In this document: positions 1 through 8,126 of the stretch, piece by piece
Layout of the letters: every line of letters starts with the position of its first letter
Numbering within the stretch: position 1 is the first letter of the stretch
Assembly: GCA_050997195.1 (NCBI GenBank)
Contig: JBPCRE010000250.1
Span: 1 to 11,059, forward strand
Reading direction: 5' to 3'
Source: JACCZP01 sp050997195
Lineage (GTDB): Bacteria > Actinomycetota > Thermoleophilia > Solirubrobacterales > Thermoleophilaceae
Length of the DNA: 11,059 bases
Translations under genes and position numbers: made by a program
The notes under the pieces: model-generated
Database searches by the model: none
Seen by the model: the letters and a program-made list of their open reading frames with translations, nothing else
What the model was told of the DNA's origin: nothing

Positions 1-857
<857 letters not shown>

Positions 858-865
858 GCGAGTAC

Positions 866-897
866 CAGCCTAGGCGCCAAGAGTGACAGGCGCCAAG
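866..897 (-). promoter_or_regulatory. Possible mreB promoter on a 10-base direct repeat
   Basis: Read on the minus strand, the 10-mer CTTGGCGCCT occurs twice (888-897 and 872-881) with a 16-base period. Within it TTGGCG lies 18 bases upstream of TAGGCT, a weak -35/-10 pair. The -10-like box ends nine bases before the mreB ATG, so a transcript starting there would be leaderless or nearly so. This would fit the missing Shine-Dalgarno and the common use of leaderless mRNAs in Actinomycetota. The box matches are imperfect, so this remains a hypothesis. Confidence 0.25.
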
Positions 898-948
898 CGA
901 ACCCACCGGAGAAGGACCGGGGCGGGACGTCCGGGACGGATTCGCGTT

Positions 949-980
949 GGCGCACTCTATCGGGTGGGTTGCCGAGCGCC
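949..980. other. Bulged hairpin in the clp-mreB intergenic region
   Basis: GGCGC (949-953) pairs with GCGCC (976-980), and TCGG (960-963) pairs with CCGA (972-975). This makes a nine-pair helix that is continuous on one side and interrupted by six unpaired bases on the other. It lies 50 bases after the Clp stop codon. It could be a terminator lacking a U tract or a leader structure for mreB. No known RNA family is recognised with confidence. Confidence 0.3.
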
Positions 981-1029
981 TGAGAGATTCTCGTCGCGGG
1001 GCCCGGACGCGGTCAGCCTGCATTCACGC

Positions 1030-3675
1030 TCAGAAGAGGTCGAAGTCCCCGGCGAGCACGCGATCGAGTCGGCCCGTGCGCCATCCGCGCACGCTGTCGC
1101 GCACCAGCGGCGAGTTTCCCTCCCGGTAGCGCCGAACCACCGTCGGGGAGACCCCGACCCCGGCAATGGCTCGCCGGGCCTGCTCCTCCCGGCCTCCGGA
1201 CACGACGTTCGGCGGCTCGACCGGCTGTGGCGCGATCAGCACGTGAACGTTTCGCCGGAGATACGAGCGGCGCCCGCTGGGGGTCTCGAGGAGGTGGACT
1301 CCGGCCTCCGGTACGAGGATCGGGTAGCTCCCGAAGCCCGAGACAGCAAGGACGACATGCTTCCCCAGGCCTTCTCCCAGCGTCTCGGTGCGCATGCCCC
1401 GAGCGTCGGCCCACCGGCGATACATCTCGATCAAGCGGGCGGCGAACGAGCCGTCCTCGCGGTCTCCGTCGGCCGAATGCACGGTCACGAACGCGTCGGA
1501 GGGCTCTCGAGCGTCCAGGCCGTCAAGGGCCGCATCGAGCACGTAGAGTCGCTGCGCCAAGAGCCGAGCCAGTCGCCTTGAGGCCCCGTCGACGTCTCGC
1601 CGAGAGTGAAAGAGGCGCTCGAGCAGGGATCCCGCGGTGGCGAAGCCGGCCTCGAGGCGGTCGCGGAGCTCTGCCTCTCCGAGGACGTCGAAGCGCTCGG
1701 GGCTCGCCCAGAGATCCTCGTCCCCCAGCCTCGAGAGCACCGCGCGCTTGCGCTCGGCGAACGTCTCGCTCTTGATTCGGGCTCCGATCTCCCCCATCTG
1801 CTCTCGTAGGAAGCCCACCTCGGCGGGCGACCCGTCCGGGCCGGCGACGATTGCCTTCAGCGTCGGCCTGTCGGGGGCGGGAGCCTCCTCTCCCAGGGTC
1901 TCCACCTCGTCGGTGTCCGGGTCCACGAACTGCACCTCGATCTTGCGCCCTCCGGGGGACCGCACGAGGAGGAACTGATCGCCCGACGGCACCTGGCGCT
2001 CGACGATGGCCCGGGCGAGCGGAGCGAGGACGGAGTCCTCGACGGCGCGCTTGAGCGGGCGGGCGCCGAGGTCAGATGTGAATCCGTGCTCCACGAGGAA
2101 GTCGATCGTGCTGTCGTCCCACTCGACCGCCCAGGGCCGCGACCTCAGACCTCGGCGCCCAGCCACCTCTCCGAGCTCGTTGCGGATCAGGCGACGCATC
2201 ACGTCCCGTCCCAGGCCGCGGAAGACCACGATGCGGTCAATCCGGTTGATGAACTCGGGGCGGAAGGTCTGATCGACGGCCCGCTTGACGGTCGAGGGGC
2301 TGGGCGCCCGCGAATCGGCTCCGAACCCGACACTGTGGGCCCCTGCCTGGCGGGTACCGATGTTCGAGGTCATGATCACCACGCAGTGTCGAAAGTCGGC
2401 GGTCTTCCCGCTTCGATCGGTCAGACGCCCGGCGTCGAAGAGCTGGAGGAAGACGTCCCAGACGTTCGGGTGCGCCTTCTCGATCTCGTCGAGGAGGATC
2501 ACCGAGAACGGCTGGCTCCTGACGGCGGAGATGAGGGGCGCGGCCTCCGGCGCCTCGGGACCGGCCAGCAGGCGTTCGAGGCTCTCGGGGGTCTGGTACT
2601 CGCTGAGATCTAGGCGCACGAGCCGCTTCGCCGAGCCGAACAGGAACTGGGCGAGTGTCTTTGCGAGCTCGGTCTTGCCCGTTCCGGTCGGCCCGACGAA
2701 CAGGAAGACCCCGAGCGGCCGCTCGGGGTCGGTGAGACCGGCTTTGATGAGGGCGACCCGCTCGACCAGCAGCGAGACGGCCTCGGGCTGCCCGAGGATC
2801 CGCTCCTCGAAGAAACCCCGGACCACCTCGAGGTCGAGGCGGCTGCTCGCGTCGAGCAGATCGAGGGGCAGCCCTGTGCGGCTCGAGATTGTGCTCAAGA
2901 GCTCGCGACGCGCGACCTCCCCTCCGTCCTCACCTCGTCGCGCTAGACGCTCCTGGGTCCTCGCCACCACACCGAGCAGACTCCCGGGAGCAGATTCGGG
3001 AAGGTGCTCGCCGGCGAGCTCGAGCGCTTCCTCCAAGGTCTCGGGCCGCGCCCGCCATCCTCGTCGTTCGAGCCAGGCCGAGGCCATGCGCATCGTCTCC
3101 GCGCCGCCCAACGGCTCGAGGCGCACGGGCTCGATCAACGAACGCACCCGTGGACGCATCTGGCTCACCGACGTCCAGGTGTCCAGATCGACCTCGGCGG
3201 CAAGGAGGATCTCTCCACGCTCTACGTAGCTCATTACCTTGTCGAGGAGCCCGCGCGGATCGCCCGTGAAGGCCCCGGCGTAGACCGCGGCGTCGAGGTC
3301 GGGAAGGACCCAGAGCAAGCGGCGGCCATACCCCGCACGCGCAATGGCCTGCACGCGGCCCTCGAGCTCACCGACGAAGGTCATCCCAGCGTTCACGTCG
3401 GCCGAGGTGGCCTCGATGACCACCCAGCCCTCGTTGCACAGCCGCCGAGCCGCCTCGCGGATGACCGTCGACCTGCCCACCCCCGGCTCGCCGAGGACGG
3501 CCACCGAGCGTCCGGGTGGTCCCTGGAGAATCGCCCGGAGGGCGGCGGCGCCCTCGCCCCGCCCGTGACCGGCCACGAAGTCCTCTGAGTGCCCGGGAAC
3601 CTCGCCAGGACCGATCCAGACGCGAGCGAAGTCGCGCAGGTCGTGCGCGATGTCCTCCCCGTACTCCTGACTCAC
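1030..3675 (-). CDS. Clp-type AAA+ ATPase fused to a release-factor-2-like domain lacking GGQ
   Basis: This 881-residue protein has no Clp_N domain. D1 is degenerate: the Walker A-like GEPGVGRST at 62-70 has Arg for the catalytic Lys, and the Walker B region at 119-128 lacks the DE pair. D1 keeps an aromatic pore-loop-like segment (AGMTFVGELEG, 96-106). D2 is complete: Walker A GPTGTGKT 328-335, Walker B LLDE 394-397, sensor 1 TSN 436-438, arginine finger in FINRID 475-480, sensor 2 GARPLKR 537-543. VGF at 449-451 sits exactly where ClpC docks ClpP. D2 lacks the usual GYVGY pore loop. From about 617 to the end it resembles RF2: helical domain with DLWASPERF (654-662), PCRF core with RLIEMYRRWADARG (747-760) and EAGVHLLETP (790-799), and an RF2-like tail VRGWRTGRLDRVLAGD (862-877). 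The GGQ domain is absent. The GTG start overlaps the maf stop as GTGA, implying translational coupling. An unfoldase recruited to ribosomes is inferred only. Confidence 0.92.
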   Translation of the reverse strand: MSQEYGEDIAHDLRDFARVWIGPGEVPGHSEDFVAGHGRGEGAAALRAILQGPPGRSVAVLGEPGVGRSTVIREAARRLCNEGWVVIEATSADVNAGMTFVGELEGRVQAIARAGYGRRLLWVLPDLDAAVYAGAFTGDPRGLLDKVMSYVERGEILLAAEVDLDTWTSVSQMRPRVRSLIEPVRLEPLGGAETMRMASAWLERRGWRARPETLEEALELAGEHLPESAPGSLLGVVARTQERLARRGEDGGEVARRELLSTISSRTGLPLDLLDASSRLDLEVVRGFFEERILGQPEAVSLLVERVALIKAGLTDPERPLGVFLFVGPTGTGKTELAKTLAQFLFGSAKRLVRLDLSEYQTPESLERLLAGPEAPEAAPLISAVRSQPFSVILLDEIEKAHPNVWDVFLQLFDAGRLTDRSGKTADFRHCVVIMTSNIGTRQAGAHSVGFGADSRAPSPSTVKRAVDQTFRPEFINRIDRIVVFRGLGRDVMRRLIRNELGEVAGRRGLRSRPWAVEWDDSTIDFLVEHGFTSDLGARPLKRAVEDSVLAPLARAIVERQVPSGDQFLLVRSPGGRKIEVQFVDPDTDEVETLGEEAPAPDRPTLKAIVAGPDGSPAEVGFLREQMGEIGARIKSETFAERKRAVLSRLGDEDLWASPERFDVLGEAELRDRLEAGFATAGSLLERLFHSRRDVDGASRRLARLLAQRLYVLDAALDGLDAREPSDAFVTVHSADGDREDGSFAARLIEMYRRWADARGMRTETLGEGLGKHVVLAVSGFGSYPILVPEAGVHLLETPSGRRSYLRRNVHVLIAPQPVEPPNVVSGGREEQARRAIAGVGVSPTVVRRYREGNSPLVRDSVRGWRTGRLDRVLAGDFDLF

Positions 3676-4235
3676 CGGTCACCGCCCCGGACGAGCTCCG
3701 GGGCCAGGCGCACGAGCTCGGCCACCGGGAGACCGACCACCGCGTAGAAGTCGCCCTCGACGGCCTCGACGAGGGCAGCCCCTCGGCGCTGTATGGCGTA
3801 GCCCCCGGCCCGCCCGCGCCATTCCCCGGTGGCGAGGTAGGACTCGATGTCGCGCGCCGCGAGGGGTCGGAAGCGCACGGTCGCCCCGCCGTGCCCCGCA
3901 AGCTCCGACGCGCCGCTGCGCAGGACGATGCCGCTCACCACCTCGTGAGCTCGACCGGAGAGAGCCGAGAGCAACTCGGCGGCGTGCTCCCTGCCGGCGG
4001 GCTTGCCGATCACCGCCCCGTCGAGGACCACCGCCGTGTCTGCGCCCAGCACGCGCTCGCCCTCCACCGCGCGCGCCTTGCGGCGGGCGTTCTCCACGAC
4101 CATCTCCGCAGGATGCCCGCCGCACAGCTCCTCGACGTGGGGCGCCACCACCGAGAAGGCCACCCCGAGCTGCTCGAGAATGGCCCGCCGCTGAGGCGAG
4201 GCCGAGGCGAGAACCAGAGAGACCGGAGCGCTCAC
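3672..4235 (-). CDS. maf: Maf family nucleotide pyrophosphatase (house-cleaning NTPase)
   Basis: Maf proteins hydrolyse non-canonical or excess nucleoside triphosphates to monophosphate and pyrophosphate, and some influence cell division. This 187-residue protein has the usual length and the family motifs: LASASPQRR at 9-17 (the family normally reads SPRR, here with an inserted-looking Gln), NARRKA at 49-54, the catalytic acid in GADT (Asp66), GKP at 77-79, GRAGGYAIQ at 141-149, and GDFYAVVGLP at 161-170. The GRAGGYAIQ form resembles the dTTP/UTP-specific YhdE branch more than the YceF branch. The GTG start at 4235 lies nine bases after the upstream gene, with a TAGGG ribosome site overlapping that gene's stop. 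The stop overlaps the next start as GTGA. In Bacillus subtilis maf also lies just upstream of mreBCD, with radC between them. Here the Clp fusion occupies that slot. Confidence 0.95.
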   Translation of the reverse strand: MSAPVSLVLASASPQRRAILEQLGVAFSVVAPHVEELCGGHPAEMVVENARRKARAVEGERVLGADTAVVLDGAVIGKPAGREHAAELLSALSGRAHEVVSGIVLRSGASELAGHGGATVRFRPLAARDIESYLATGEWRGRAGGYAIQRRGAALVEAVEGDFYAVVGLPVAELVRLAPELVRGGDR

Positions 4236-4244
4236 GGCCGAACC

Positions 4245-5304
4245 CTAAGGCTGTACTCGGTCGGCCTCCGGGAGGGTCGACTCCTCGACGGGAAGCTTGA
4301 TGGCACTGCCGATCATCGCCGCGAGCGGAACGGCCACGAGGGCACCGAGGATCCCCGCTGCCGACGCTCCGATCGCGAACGAGAGGAGCGTGACGGCAGG
4401 ATGTAGCCGCACGCGACGCCCGACGATGACTGGATAGAGCAGGTTTCCCTCGATCTGCTGCACGAGCAGGACCGCAGCCAGGGTGAGGAGCGCGGCGAAC
4501 CCACCCTTCGCCACCAGGGCCACGAGGACGGCGACCAAGCCGGCAACCGTTGCACCGATGACGGGAAAGAACGCCCCGAGGAAGACCAGGACCATGAGTG
4601 GAACGACGAGAGGAACGCCGATGAGGAGCAGTGCGAGTCCGATGCCGACGGTGTCGGCCACGGCCACGACGGCGATGCCTCCGACGTAGTCGCGCAGGGT
4701 GGACCAGGCCGCGTGCGCTCGAAGCCACGCCGTCTCGCGCATGGCGCCGGGAAGGCAATCCACCACCCAGCGCGACATGCTCGGCCCGTCCCGGACGAAG
4801 AAGAAGGCGAGCACTACGGCGAGCACCGCCCCGGCGAGGACCTCTGCCGCCACCACCGCGCCGGTGAGCAGTCCCTGTACGAGACCTCCCGTTCCACCGA
4901 GTCCGAGCCCGCTCAAGGATCGATCAACCACTCGATCGATCTGCTGCTGGGAGAAGCCGAGCGGGCCCTCCGCCAACCAGGCCCCGACCTGGCCGAGTCC
5001 TTGCCTGACTCCGATCTCGAGGCTGGCGAACTCTCTTACCACGGACGGAACGACGAGCCCCACGGCCGCGGCCAACGCGATCAGGAGGCCGACGATCGCC
5101 CCAAGGGCGGCGAGGGTCGGAGGCGCGCCTCGGGCGCGGAGCCACCGGAACGGGACACTGAGTATCGCGGTCACGAACAGCGCCGCCACCACGGGAATGA
5201 CCACGATCCGAAGGCGCGCGAGCACGAGGGCCACCACCGCAATCGCCGCGACGCCCGAGGAGGAAGCTCGCGCTGAACACCGCGATCTGGCTGGCGCGTC
5301 GCAT
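4245..5304 (-). CDS. AI-2E family membrane transporter, apparent frameshift near the N-terminus
   Basis: This is an AI-2E/PerM/YdiK-family polytopic membrane protein. Members are linked to autoinducer-2 export, Na+/H+ antiport or unknown transport, so the substrate cannot be named. The C-terminal family signatures are clear: FFFVRDG, GAFFPVIGATVAGL, QQIEGNLLYPVIVGRRV with LHP, and ILGALVAVPLAA, with about eight hydrophobic segments. The frame carrying these motifs is open up to an ATG at 5321, but that start precedes the only good ribosome site (GGAGG, 5313-5317) and gives an unconvincing Cys/Arg/Ser-rich beginning. The ATG at 5304, eight bases after GGAGG, encodes MRRASQIAVFSASFLLG in another frame. 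That frame joins the family sequence VAAIAVVALVL only if one G is removed from the GGG at 5254-5256. The corrected protein would be 352 residues. A sequencing or assembly error, a real mutation or recoding are all possible. Confidence 0.88.
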
Positions 5305-5312
5305 CGAGGAAA

Positions 5313-5317
5313 CCTCC
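5313..5317 (-). promoter_or_regulatory. Shine-Dalgarno site deciding the AI-2E gene start
   Basis: The minus strand reads GGAGG, then TTTCCTCG, then ATG (5302-5304), an ideal eight-base spacing. The upstream ATG at 5319-5321 overlaps this site and has none of its own. This favours the 5304 start and therefore the frameshift interpretation. Confidence 0.75.
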
Positions 5318-5330
5318 ACACGCAGGCCGG

Positions 5331-5344
5331 CGGCGAGCTCGCCG
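5331..5344. repeat. 14-base perfect palindrome in the pstS-like/AI-2E gap
   Basis: CGGCGAGCTCGCCG is fully self-complementary and sits between the PstS-like stop and the AI-2E ribosome site. It could form a five-pair hairpin with an AGCT loop, or be an operator. No U tract follows. In DNA this GC-rich such a palindrome can occur by chance. Confidence 0.3.
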
Positions 5345-5393
5345 GTCGCGCGTCGATCCCCCGGACCTTGCCCCAGCTTCCCCGTCCGGTCCG

Positions 5394-6374
5394 TCAACCG
5401 GCGGGCACAGCTTGGGGAAGGCGTGGCTCGCCGACGACCGCCCGTGCCTTCCGGACCTGCGCACGACTCATGGGAACGAGGCCCAGGCCTTTCGTCAGGC
5501 TCTCGTGGCGATCGATCGTGAACGCGAGGAACCGGCCCACCTTCGCGCGCCGTAGGCCCTCGAGGTTGACGTAGGCGTACAGCGTGCGCGCCAGTGGGTA
5601 GCGCCCGGACTTCACTGTCTCCAGACTGGGCGATACGCATCCCTCTTCCGCGTCGACGGCCACGGTGCGCACGCGATCGGCTCCGCTCGCCCGAGCGAGT
5701 TCGGCATAGCCCACGTATCCGATCGCGCCCGGGGTGGCGGCCACCCGATCGACGAGCTCGGCGGGGCGGCGAGTGGGTCGGTACTCCTCGCGCATGCTGC
5801 CCTCGCGGCCCACGACGCTGCGTGTGAAGAAGTCGAAGCTCTCCGAATCGGTGGGAGGGCCGAACGTGGCGATGGGCACTTCCGGAAGGCGCTGGCCCAG
5901 GTCGCCGTACTCGCGGACGCTCGAGCCGGCCCGCCACAGCCGGCGCAGACTTGAGGTGCTCAGGCACTCGATCTCGAGGTCGGGATGGGCGATCACGGCG
6001 AGCCCTTCGTTGGCCATCGGCAACAGCCGAAGGATATTGCCGTTCTGGCGACAGATCGCCCGCTCCTTCGCCCTGATCAGGCGTGCGGCGAGCGCGACGG
6101 GGGCCGTCCCGGCGCACAGCGCGTCGAAGCCCTCCTCGGTGCCGGTGCGGCGCACGTCCACGTCGACGTCAGGCTCGCGCGCCTCGAACTCCACGCCCGC
6201 GCGCGACACGAGCGGGAAGAGGAGCGGGGACCCGTCGAGCGCGACCACCGTGGGAGGACGGCGCTCGCGAGGAGCGTCGCCGGTCTCCCCACCGGTACAG
6301 CCGGCGATGGCGCCCAGGGCCGTGGCAACGCCCACCGTGGCCGCCACCCGCGCCACCAGCGCGCCGACGCTCAT
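5394..6374 (-). CDS. PstS-like substrate-binding lipoprotein
   Basis: This is a periplasmic-binding-type lipoprotein resembling the phosphate-binding PstS family, which delivers phosphate to the PstCAB importer. It has 326 residues from an ATG at 6374. The signal peptide (residues 1-25) ends in the lipobox IAGC with Cys26 as the lipidated residue. Family landmarks in order are LDGSPLLFPL (46-55), RRTGTEEGFDALCAG (75-89), MANEGLAVIAHPD (120-132), FGPPTDSESFDFFTRSVVG (171-189), GAIGYVGYAEL (216-226) and the Pro-containing C-terminal strand. Phosphate-contacting loops differ from typical PstS: GSPL in place of GSST and TDSES in place of TDSGT, so the ligand may not be phosphate. Cys87/Cys108 and Cys137/Cys246 could form disulfides. 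No pstC, pstA or pstB lies nearby. The start overlaps the previous stop as ATGA. An in-frame open stretch extends upstream but has no signal peptide and is antisense noise. Confidence 0.87.
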   Translation of the reverse strand: MSVGALVARVAATVGVATALGAIAGCTGGETGDAPRERRPPTVVALDGSPLLFPLVSRAGVEFEAREPDVDVDVRRTGTEEGFDALCAGTAPVALAARLIRAKERAICRQNGNILRLLPMANEGLAVIAHPDLEIECLSTSSLRRLWRAGSSVREYGDLGQRLPEVPIATFGPPTDSESFDFFTRSVVGREGSMREEYRPTRRPAELVDRVAATPGAIGYVGYAELARASGADRVRTVAVDAEEGCVSPSLETVKSGRYPLARTLYAYVNLEGLRRAKVGRFLAFTIDRHESLTKGLGLVPMSRAQVRKARAVVGEPRLPQAVPAG

Positions 6375-6841
6375 CGCCTTGCGAGCGGTGGTGAACTGGG
6401 TCCGACGAAGCCCTCGAGACGGAGTATCGGGGCCCCGGCCGTGCTCGGGGCGACAACGGCGGCGAGCCGTCGGTAGTCCGAGCGGAGATCGCGGTCGCGT
6501 TGGAAGGCGTTCGCGACCTCGATCGACTCGGCTTGCGTCAAGCGGCCCACCTCGCCGAGGACCTCGATCCGCTGACCGAGCGCGAGTCGGCGTGCTCGCC
6601 TGGGGGGTACGGCCACGAGGATAGACCTGTCCCTCCCCGCGAGGACGAACCCGAAGTCCCCAATCGGAAGCGCGCGACCCGCGGTGACGAGTTCCTCGCT
6701 GGGCTCGGCTGGGGCGGCGAAAATCTCCTCGACGCTCAACCGCCGGGGGCCGTCGCTCTCGGTGCCGCATCCGACGGCGAGAGCGACGAGAGCGAGCGGT
6801 GCGGAGAGCACGCGGATGAGTCGACGGCCGATCGGGCGCAT
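6371..6841 (-). CDS. Small lipoprotein with one OB-like beta domain
   Basis: I do not recognise a named family for this 156-residue protein. A basic start and hydrophobic stretch end in the lipobox AVGC with Cys25, so it should be a lipoprotein on the outer face of the membrane. After LSVEEIFAAP come alternating beta-like segments, including IGDFGFVLAGRDRSILVAV (60-78) and LGQRIEVLGEVGRL (88-101), then a polar stretch ending in ILRLEGFVG. The pattern, with FGF followed by a GxxxxVxGEV strand and an Arg/Asp-rich segment, resembles the first repeat of the protein encoded at 8295-9176. The two probably share an OB-like fold (inference). It begins six bases after the htrA stop (TAG) and its own TGA overlaps the next ATG, so it is within the operon. 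An accessory role to the adjacent protease is possible but unsupported by motif. Confidence 0.8.
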   Translation of the reverse strand: MRPIGRRLIRVLSAPLALVALAVGCGTESDGPRRLSVEEIFAAPAEPSEELVTAGRALPIGDFGFVLAGRDRSILVAVPPRRARRLALGQRIEVLGEVGRLTQAESIEVANAFQRDRDLRSDYRRLAAVVAPSTAGAPILRLEGFVGPSSPPLARR

Positions 6842-6847
6842 GCCGGT

Positions 6848-7993
6848 CTACCGGGGTCGCTGACCCAGACGGATCTGGGTGCGCACGCGCTTCCCGGCTC
6901 GCGCCACCTCGACCGGTATGACGTCGCCCGGCTCGTTGTCGCCGATCGCTCCGGACACGTCCTCCGGCGAGTCGACGTCCCTTCCATCCACGCGAACGAG
7001 GACGTCACCTCCCGGTCCCAGCGCGCCCGTCGACCCCCGAGCGGCGCCCCGCAGTCCCGCTCGGTCGGCGGGGCTCCCCGGAGCCACGCTGACCACCAAC
7101 GCGCCGCGCCGGGCCGTCAGGCTGAGCTCGCTCGCGAGCGAGGAGGTGACTGCGATCGTGCTGACCCCCAAGAAGGGGCGCTCCACCTCCCCGTCGGCCT
7201 TGAGCTCGGGGACTATCCGCTTCGCCGTCTCGATCGGCACCGCGAAGGCGATGCCGACAGATCCGCGAGACTGCGGTCCAGCCGTGGCGATCTGGGAGTT
7301 GACCCCGATCACGCGCCCCTCCGCGTCGAGAAGAGGGCCTCCGGAGTTGCCCGGGTTGACCGCCGCGTCGGTCTGGATCACCCCCTCGATGCTGAACCCG
7401 TCGGGAGCGGTGATCTGGCGTTGAAGTGCGGAGACGATTCCGCTCGTGATCGTGTCCTCGAGCCCGAAGGGGTTGCCGAGAGCGAGCACCGGGTCGCCCA
7501 CCTTCACCGAGCGGGAATCTCCGAGCGGCAGTGGGGGAAGGTCCGTCGCTCGAGCGTCGACCTTCAGGACGGCGAGATCCGAGGAGAGATCGCTGCCGAC
7601 GACCTCGGCGCCGACAAGCGTGTTCGCGTCGGTTCGCACCCGAACGCGGCGGGCGTTCTCGACCACGTGGGCGTTGGTGAGAATGAAGCCCTCCTCGTCG
7701 AGCACGAAGCCGGTGCCGGTGGCCACGCCGCCGCGCTGCCGAGGGCCAAAGGGCGACTGGCCCTCCTGGACCACCTCGGCCTGGATGAACACCACACCGG
7801 GGCTGGCACGTCGGTAGATGCCCGTGATGCGGCCCTCGAGGCCGGCCTCCCCGGCAGGCGGGCTGGCCGATAGGGGGCTCCCGCCGAGGCCCTGACGCCC
7901 GAAGGCTCCGAACAGGGCGAGCGCGAGAATGGCGCAGGTGGCCGCCAGCGCGCCGAGGGCGAACAGCGTCCCGTAGCGAGCGCGGAGGCTCAT
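6848..7993 (-). CDS. Membrane-anchored HtrA/DegP-type serine protease with PDZ domain
   Basis: HtrA proteases degrade or refold misfolded envelope proteins. This 381-residue protein has an N-terminal signal anchor (about 8-30), a Gly/Ser/Pro-rich linker, a trypsin-like domain and one C-terminal PDZ domain. The catalytic triad is visible: His109 in TNAHVV, Asp139 in SDLAVLKV and Ser217 in NPGNSGGPL. Other family signs are VATGTGFVLDEEGFILT, ALGNPFGL (171-178), VIQTDAAVNPG (205-215) and FAVPIETAKRIV (250-261). The PDZ begins near ERPFLGV (271-277), with VAPGSPADRAGL at 303-314. The ATG at 7993 has no strong Shine-Dalgarno but directly precedes the membrane anchor. It is the first gene of the minus-strand run, after a 301-base divergent region. 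One PDZ and a transmembrane anchor fit the usual actinobacterial HtrA/PepD layout. Confidence 0.95.
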   Translation of the reverse strand: MSLRARYGTLFALGALAATCAILALALFGAFGRQGLGGSPLSASPPAGEAGLEGRITGIYRRASPGVVFIQAEVVQEGQSPFGPRQRGGVATGTGFVLDEEGFILTNAHVVENARRVRVRTDANTLVGAEVVGSDLSSDLAVLKVDARATDLPPLPLGDSRSVKVGDPVLALGNPFGLEDTITSGIVSALQRQITAPDGFSIEGVIQTDAAVNPGNSGGPLLDAEGRVIGVNSQIATAGPQSRGSVGIAFAVPIETAKRIVPELKADGEVERPFLGVSTIAVTSSLASELSLTARRGALVVSVAPGSPADRAGLRGAARGSTGALGPGGDVLVRVDGRDVDSPEDVSGAIGDNEPGDVIPVEVARAGKRVRTQIRLGQRPR

Positions 7994-8098
7994 GGCCGGA
8001 CGCGAGGCCCGCGGGCAGAGCTGAGCGATTGGTGAGCAGGAGCGGCCACTGGTCAGCGGGTTGGCTTACCCCTGAAACGCAGGGCGCTAACCGCCTGC

Positions 8099-8126
8099 GC
8101 ACGAGACGTGGCGTTTTCGCTCGTGC
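8099..8126. repeat. Inverted repeat GCACGAG/CTCGTGC
   Basis: This is a seven-base perfect inverted repeat with a 14-base spacer containing TTTT, between the divergent genes. It could be an operator for a dimeric repressor or an RNA hairpin in the leader of htrA. A second bulged hairpin abuts it at 8078-8099. Confidence 0.4.

Noticed and set aside
979..1060. Glycine riboswitch
   Set aside because: CTCTCAGG is present on the minus strand, but no GGAGAG partner or CCGAAGG core lies in the expected upstream position, and mreB is not a plausible target.
5362..5393. CGGACC/GGTCCG stem just after the PstS-like stop as a terminator
   Set aside because: It has only six pairs with a 20-base loop and no T tract. 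It was left out as too weak.
6375..6770. Upstream extension of the PstS-like frame
   Set aside because: It overlaps the small lipoprotein gene, is Arg-rich and would bury the signal peptide. The ATG at 6374 with its lipobox is the sensible start.
8045..8066. Cobalamin-riboswitch-like GCCACTGG box
   Set aside because: Only a short match to the 3' B12-box region is present. The other conserved blocks of the aptamer are missing nearby.
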